From an uncultured Veillonellaceae bacterium (GTDB taxonomy: Bacteria; Bacillota; Negativicutes; Selenomonadales; Selenomonadaceae), in NCBI GenBank assembly GCA_900314825.1, contig OMWS01000015.1:1-48674 (forward strand): a DNA stretch of 48,674 nucleotides. Direction: 5' to 3'. Within the stretch, counting starts at the first letter, position 1; every line of letters begins with the position of its first letter. Below the pieces are notes generated by a model that saw nothing but the letters and a program-made list of their open reading frames with translations, was not told where the DNA came from and ran no database searches. This document shows positions 45,425-48,674 of this stretch, piece after piece. The translations under genes were made by a program, and so were the position numbers.

Positions 45425-45589
45425 TCAGTTTTCCTGCTCCATTTCTTCTGCCGCAATCAAATCGTCGCGCAGGCCGCGCATGGCGCGGCGGGCGATGGCG
45501 ATGGGACAGTCGGGGGAGCAGATTTGGCAGTGGCCGCAGCAGTTCTCGATCGCGTCGAGCGCGGCCTGGACTTTTTCTTTTTGAAGCAT
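45425..45589 (-). CDS. Small Cys-rich protein (54 residues), putative metal or Fe-S binding
   Basis: A 54-residue ORF, MLQKEKVQAALDAIENCCGH followed by CQICSPDCPIAIARRAMRG and an acidic tail. Five cysteines occur as C17, C18, C21, C24 and C28 (CCGHC-x2-C-x3-C), a spacing that suits a zinc or iron-sulfur site. No family was recognised. It lies 17 bases after the NhaC stop and directly before a terminator, so it is the last gene of that transcript. AAGGA is present but 13 bases upstream, which is long. Codon use resembles the neighbours and the frame is clean. Confidence 0.7.
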   Translation of the reverse strand: MLQKEKVQAALDAIENCCGHCQICSPDCPIAIARRAMRGLRDDLIAAEEMEQEN

Positions 45590-45606
45590 GATAGAAGAAT
45601 GTTCCT

Positions 45607-47121
45607 TTATTTGTCAACCACAGGGACTTTCGCGCGGATGCCGAGCATGATGACGATGAGGCAGCCGAAAGCCGTCGCGAGGCCGAGCCAGCCGTTCTGC
45701 GTGACGCCGTCGACGATGTAGCCGAGGAAGCAGCAGACGGAGACAGTCAGAACGTACGGCAGCTGCGTGCTGACGTGGTCGAGATGGTGGCATTGCGCAC
45801 CGGCCGAGGCGAGGATCGTCGTATCGGAGATCGGCGACGCATGGTCGCCGCCGACGGCGCCCGAGAGGACGGCCGCGACGCAGACCGTGAGGAGCGCGGC
45901 ATTTTCCGTGCCGACGATGGCCATGGCGATCGGGATGAGGATACCGAACGTGCCCCAGCTCGTGCCGGTCGCGAACGCGAGGCCGATGGCGACGAGGAAG
46001 AAGATCGGCGGCAGAAGCGTCATGACGGTCGCGTTCGAGCTGACGACGGCGCCGACGTAGCCGCCGAGATCGAGGTATTTGTCCGAGCAGATGCCCGAGA
46101 GCGTCCACGCGAGGCAGAGGATGAAGATGGCGGGAACCATGGCCTTGAAGCCTTTCGCGAAGCACGCGCAGAACTGGCCGAACGTGATGACGCGGCGCGG
46201 CAGGTAAAGAAGGCCCGTGAAGACGAAGGCGATGAACGAGCCGAGCACGAGCGATTTCGCCGAGTCGCAGTCGGCAAACGCGTCCGCGATGGACTTGCCC
46301 TCGTGGATGCCGCCCGTGTAGAGCATGCCGTAGACGCAGGCCGCAATGAGCACGACGAGCGGCAGGATCAGATCGTAGATTTTGCCGCTGCCGAGGCCGA
46401 GCGCGTCCTCGCCGACTTCCTCATCCGTGTCCTGGTACTCGGGCGGGATGAAGAAATGTTCTTCATTTTCCTGCACGGAGCGGCCCATCGTCGCATAGTC
46501 GCGTCCCGTCCAGATGATGAAAAGCATGAACGCGAGCGTGCACCACGCATAGAGGTTGAACGGGATTGTCTGCAGGAACAGCGTGAATCCGTCGATCGTG
46601 GAATCTTCCGGCAACGACGAACCAACTGCCGCCGCCCAGCTCGAGACCGGCGCGATGATGCAGACCGGCGCCGCCGTCGCGTCGATGATGTACGCGAGCT
46701 TCGTGCGCGCGATCTTGAATTTGTCCGTGACGGGGCGCATGACCGTGCCGACGGTCAGGCAGTTGAAGTAATCGTCGATGAAAATGACGATGCCGAGGAG
46801 TGCCGTGAGGATCGAGGCGCTGCGCTTGCCATGGATGACGCGCGCCGCCCACTCGCCATAGGCACGCGTCGCACCGGAGCGCGTGATGGCCGCGACAAGG
46901 ATGCCGAGGATGACGAGGAAGACGAGGATGTTGACGTTGCCGCCGACCTTGTCCTCCATGACGGCGAACATCGTGAGGATGGATTCGAGGAGGTTGCCGC
47001 CCGTAAAGAGCAGCGCGCCCGAGAAAATGCCGATGATGAGCGACATGTAGACTTCCTTCGTCCAGAGCGCGAGGACGATGGTGATGACCGGTGGCAAGAT
47101 GGACCAGACCGTTTGTGCCAT
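45607..47121 (-). CDS. nhaC: Na+/H+ antiporter, NhaC family
   Basis: A 504-residue inner-membrane antiporter of the NhaC type with about twelve membrane segments. Characteristic stretches are FIDDYFNCLTVGTVMRPVTD, the repeat-like ATGTSWGTFGILIPIA and GGDHASPISDTTILASAGA. These carry the ion-binding Asp, Thr and Ser residues of the family. It would exchange sodium for protons, or organic acids in relatives. ATG 47121 is preferred; a GTG at 47133 is possible. A predicted promoter lies at 47175-47203, and a small Cys-rich gene follows. Confidence 0.92.
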   Translation of the reverse strand: MAQTVWSILPPVITIVLALWTKEVYMSLIIGIFSGALLFTGGNLLESILTMFAVMEDKVGGNVNILVFLVILGILVAAITRSGATRAYGEWAARVIHGKRSASILTALLGIVIFIDDYFNCLTVGTVMRPVTDKFKIARTKLAYIIDATAAPVCIIAPVSSWAAAVGSSLPEDSTIDGFTLFLQTIPFNLYAWCTLAFMLFIIWTGRDYATMGRSVQENEEHFFIPPEYQDTDEEVGEDALGLGSGKIYDLILPLVVLIAACVYGMLYTGGIHEGKSIADAFADCDSAKSLVLGSFIAFVFTGLLYLPRRVITFGQFCACFAKGFKAMVPAIFILCLAWTLSGICSDKYLDLGGYVGAVVSSNATVMTLLPPIFFLVAIGLAFATGTSWGTFGILIPIAMAIVGTENAALLTVCVAAVLSGAVGGDHASPISDTTILASAGAQCHHLDHVSTQLPYVLTVSVCCFLGYIVDGVTQNGWLGLATAFGCLIVIMLGIRAKVPVVDK

Positions 47122-47174
47122 GATGATTCCCACTTTCGTTACAAAATGACAGGTTCTTGAAAAACCATGTCCCT

Positions 47175-47203
47175 ATTGTATAACAATGCTATTATAGAAG
47201 CAA
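47175..47203 (-). promoter_or_regulatory. Predicted promoter of nhaC
   Basis: On the minus strand, TTGCTT (47198-47203), a 17-base spacer and TACAAT (47175-47180), 54 bases before the start codon. Confidence 0.55.
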
Positions 47204-47223
47204 CGATTTTTCGCAAGTATACA

Positions 47224-47255
47224 AAAAGCGACCACAGAGAGTCAGTGGTCGCGTA
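47224..47255 (-). terminator. Rho-independent terminator upstream of nhaC
   Basis: On the minus strand, GCGACCAC and GTGGTCGC form a stem with a nine-base loop followed by TTTTT. It probably ends transcription coming from rsmA, about 330 bases upstream, so nhaC needs its own promoter. Confidence 0.8.
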
Positions 47256-47320
47256 GCTACGTTTGTGCACGAGAGGGATGCGGCGAAGCGATAATAAGAA
47301 AAGACGACCGACTGCACGCA

Positions 47321-47540
47321 CTTAACGCCTCCCCCTCTGGGGGAGGTGCCGAGCGAATGCGAGGCGGATAAGCAGACGCACGGCGCTTTAGCGCCGATGC
47401 GGTCGCTTATGCAGCTTGCTGCGAAGGGTAGCGCATGGACAAATTCTGTATCCCTATCGAGAGGAATGAGAATCTACTTACGCCGTTACCCTCTCCGACC
47501 CCTTCGGGGCCACCTCCCCCAGAGGGGGAGGCGCAATTTG
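47321..47540. repeat. Inverted pair of palindromic repeats with hairpin core
   Basis: Between rsmA and nhaC, GCCTCCCCCTCTGGGGGAGG (left) and CCTCCCCCAGAGGGGGAGGC (right) flank about 150 bp. The centre holds a perfect hairpin GGCGCTTTAGCGCC near 47384-47397. The outline resembles the elements at 2709-2970 and 14231-14450, with a different core. No gene is seen in the gap 47256-47585. Confidence 0.7.
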
Positions 47541-47585
47541 AGTGTCATCCGCACCGACCGATGAAATTACTTTTTAGCAGAGGCC

Positions 47586-48449
47586 TTAACAAAAGGCATC
47601 ACTCAAACGGCCAAATTCTTCGAGCGACAACGTCTCCCCCCGCCGCGTCGGGTCGATGCTGGCATGCTCGAGGGCGTCGCGGACTTGTTCTTTCGGGAAG
47701 CCGCCGCCTTTGAGGGCGTTCGCGAGCGTCTTCCGGCGCTGGCCGAAGGCGGCTTTGACGACGCGGAAGAACGTCTTTTCGTCGCGGACGACGACAGCGG
47801 GCGTCTCGCGGACCTTGCAGGCGATGACGACGCTCATCACCTCGGGCGCAGGGATGAAGCTCCGCGGCGGGACATCGAGGACGATCTCGGGCTCTGTGTA
47901 ATATTGCACAGCGACGGAGAGCGCGCCGTAGATTTTCGAGCCCGGCTGCGCGACCATGCGGTCAGCGACTTCCTTCTGCACCATCGTCACGAGTTGCGTG
48001 ATGGGCAAATGTTGTTCCAAAAGTGCCATGAGGATCGGCGTCGTAATGTAGTACGGCAGGTTCGCCGCAACCTTGAACGGGCCTGGCCCCATAATCTCCG
48101 GGATGTTGACCTTCAGGATATCGCCCGGCACAATGCGCACGTTGTCGTAGCCTTTGAGTGTCTCGGCGAGGACGGCCGGAAGTTTTTTGTCGAGCTCGAC
48201 AGCCGTGACCTCGGCGCCCGCTTCCGCAAGGCCTTGCGTCAGCGTGCCGATGCCGGGGCCGATCTCAAGCACGCGGTCGCCTGGCTGCACGCCCGCCGCC
48301 GCGACGATGCCGTCGACGATGTTCTTGTCAATGAGGAAGTTTTGGCCGAGCTTTTTGCTGGTATGGAGGCCGAAAGCTTTCAGGATGTGCAACGTGACGT
48401 CGCGGTTTGCGATGGTCGGGTGCAAGACTTCTTTCTCTTCTTCGTTCAT
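47586..48449 (-). CDS. rsmA: 16S rRNA (adenine(1518)-N6/adenine(1519)-N6)-dimethyltransferase
   Basis: This 287-residue RsmA/KsgA dimethylates two adjacent adenines at the 3' end of 16S rRNA during 30S assembly. It shows KKLGQNFLIDKNIVDGIV, the SAM motif VLEIGPGIGTLTQGLA, VPGDILKVN and the catalytic NLPY (AANLPYYITTPIL). The C-terminal substrate domain includes FFRVVKAAFGQRRKTLANAL. The length is normal. GGAG lies close to ATG 48449. No clear promoter was seen in the 225 bases upstream. Confidence 0.97.
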   Translation of the reverse strand: MNEEEKEVLHPTIANRDVTLHILKAFGLHTSKKLGQNFLIDKNIVDGIVAAAGVQPGDRVLEIGPGIGTLTQGLAEAGAEVTAVELDKKLPAVLAETLKGYDNVRIVPGDILKVNIPEIMGPGPFKVAANLPYYITTPILMALLEQHLPITQLVTMVQKEVADRMVAQPGSKIYGALSVAVQYYTEPEIVLDVPPRSFIPAPEVMSVVIACKVRETPAVVVRDEKTFFRVVKAAFGQRRKTLANALKGGGFPKEQVRDALEHASIDPTRRGETLSLEEFGRLSDAFC

Positions 48450-48518
48450 TCATATGCTCCAGTCATTAACACAGGATATTTCTTCGACTGCACAATCGAG
48501 GGTTTAGTCGCGCCCTGC

Positions 48519-48632
48519 CTCCGACACACCCCCTGCCACTTCGTGGCCCTCCCCCCCCTCGGAGACAATGTCATTAAGTTAAGAGACAGCCCTCCTCCTT
48601 GGAGGAGGGACAGGGCCGGCAGGCCCAGGGAG
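48519..48632. repeat. GC-rich palindromic repeat cluster, right edge
   Basis: It contains CCTCCTCCTTGGAGGAGG and other inverted modules plus CAATGTCATTAAGTTAAG (48571-48588), the inverse of a motif at 123-140. No gene is seen between rsmA and the window end. Confidence 0.55.
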
Positions 48633-48674
48633 GTGGGGCTTGTAGTTTGTGACTATTCGCAGGCCATCACACAG

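Overview
The window reads as a Gram-negative-type Firmicute, most likely a Negativicutes/Selenomonadaceae member. This is an inference from the mix of Firmicute-style genes (a DUF1858 redox protein, AGGAGG ribosome binding sites) with outer-membrane features (a type I secretion system, Wzm/Wzt-type O-polysaccharide export). No rRNA, tRNA or CRISPR array was found. The DNA is GC-rich except for visibly AT-richer parts of the glycan locus.

Layout. (1) 0-2.7 kb: a pantothenate operon (a PanS-like transporter overlapping panC) with a structured leader, then a monocistronic DUF1858 gene. (2) 3.0-19.6 kb, all minus strand: an 887-residue RTX-repeat protein with its own promoter and terminator, then ABC transporter, HlyD, second ABC transporter, and four glycosyltransferase genes. 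It looks like a type I secretion locus with two ABC ATPases, comparable to RtxB/RtxD/RtxE, linked to a glycosylation cassette. (3) 19.7-20.5 kb: a Panacea (DUF4065) antitoxin-like gene overlapping a small frameshifted gene, with a hairpin-rich leader. (4) 20.5-40.6 kb, minus strand: a surface-glycan locus with a WbaP-type initiating transferase, Wzm/Wzt export, three GlfT2-like transferases, a DUF4422 transferase, Gtr-type side-chain modules (GtrA, GtrB, GT-C), an acyltransferase-3 and an MBOAT/SGNH pair. (5) 40.7-43.2 kb, plus strand: a second MBOAT/SGNH pair. (6) 43.2-48.5 kb, minus strand: an acyl carrier protein plus KAS III pair, an alpha/beta hydrolase, an NhaC antiporter with a small Cys-rich protein, and rsmA.

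How it fits together. WbaP would load the first sugar on undecaprenyl phosphate, the GT2 enzymes extend it, Wzm/Wzt export it, and Gtr modules plus acyltransferases decorate it. The glycosyltransferases behind the type I secretion genes are translationally linked to them and may act on the secreted RTX protein; that is inference. The locus shows active turnover: a GtrB gene with a frameshift in its conserved C-terminus, a 65-codon remnant of another GT2 gene, tandem GlfT2-like paralogues, and three promoters sharing the same upstream box.

Palindromic repeats of several families are scattered between genes, two of them as roughly 220-260 bp inverted-repeat elements. One palindrome lies in frame inside a glycosyltransferase gene, apparently joining two genes into a 1011-codon ORF.
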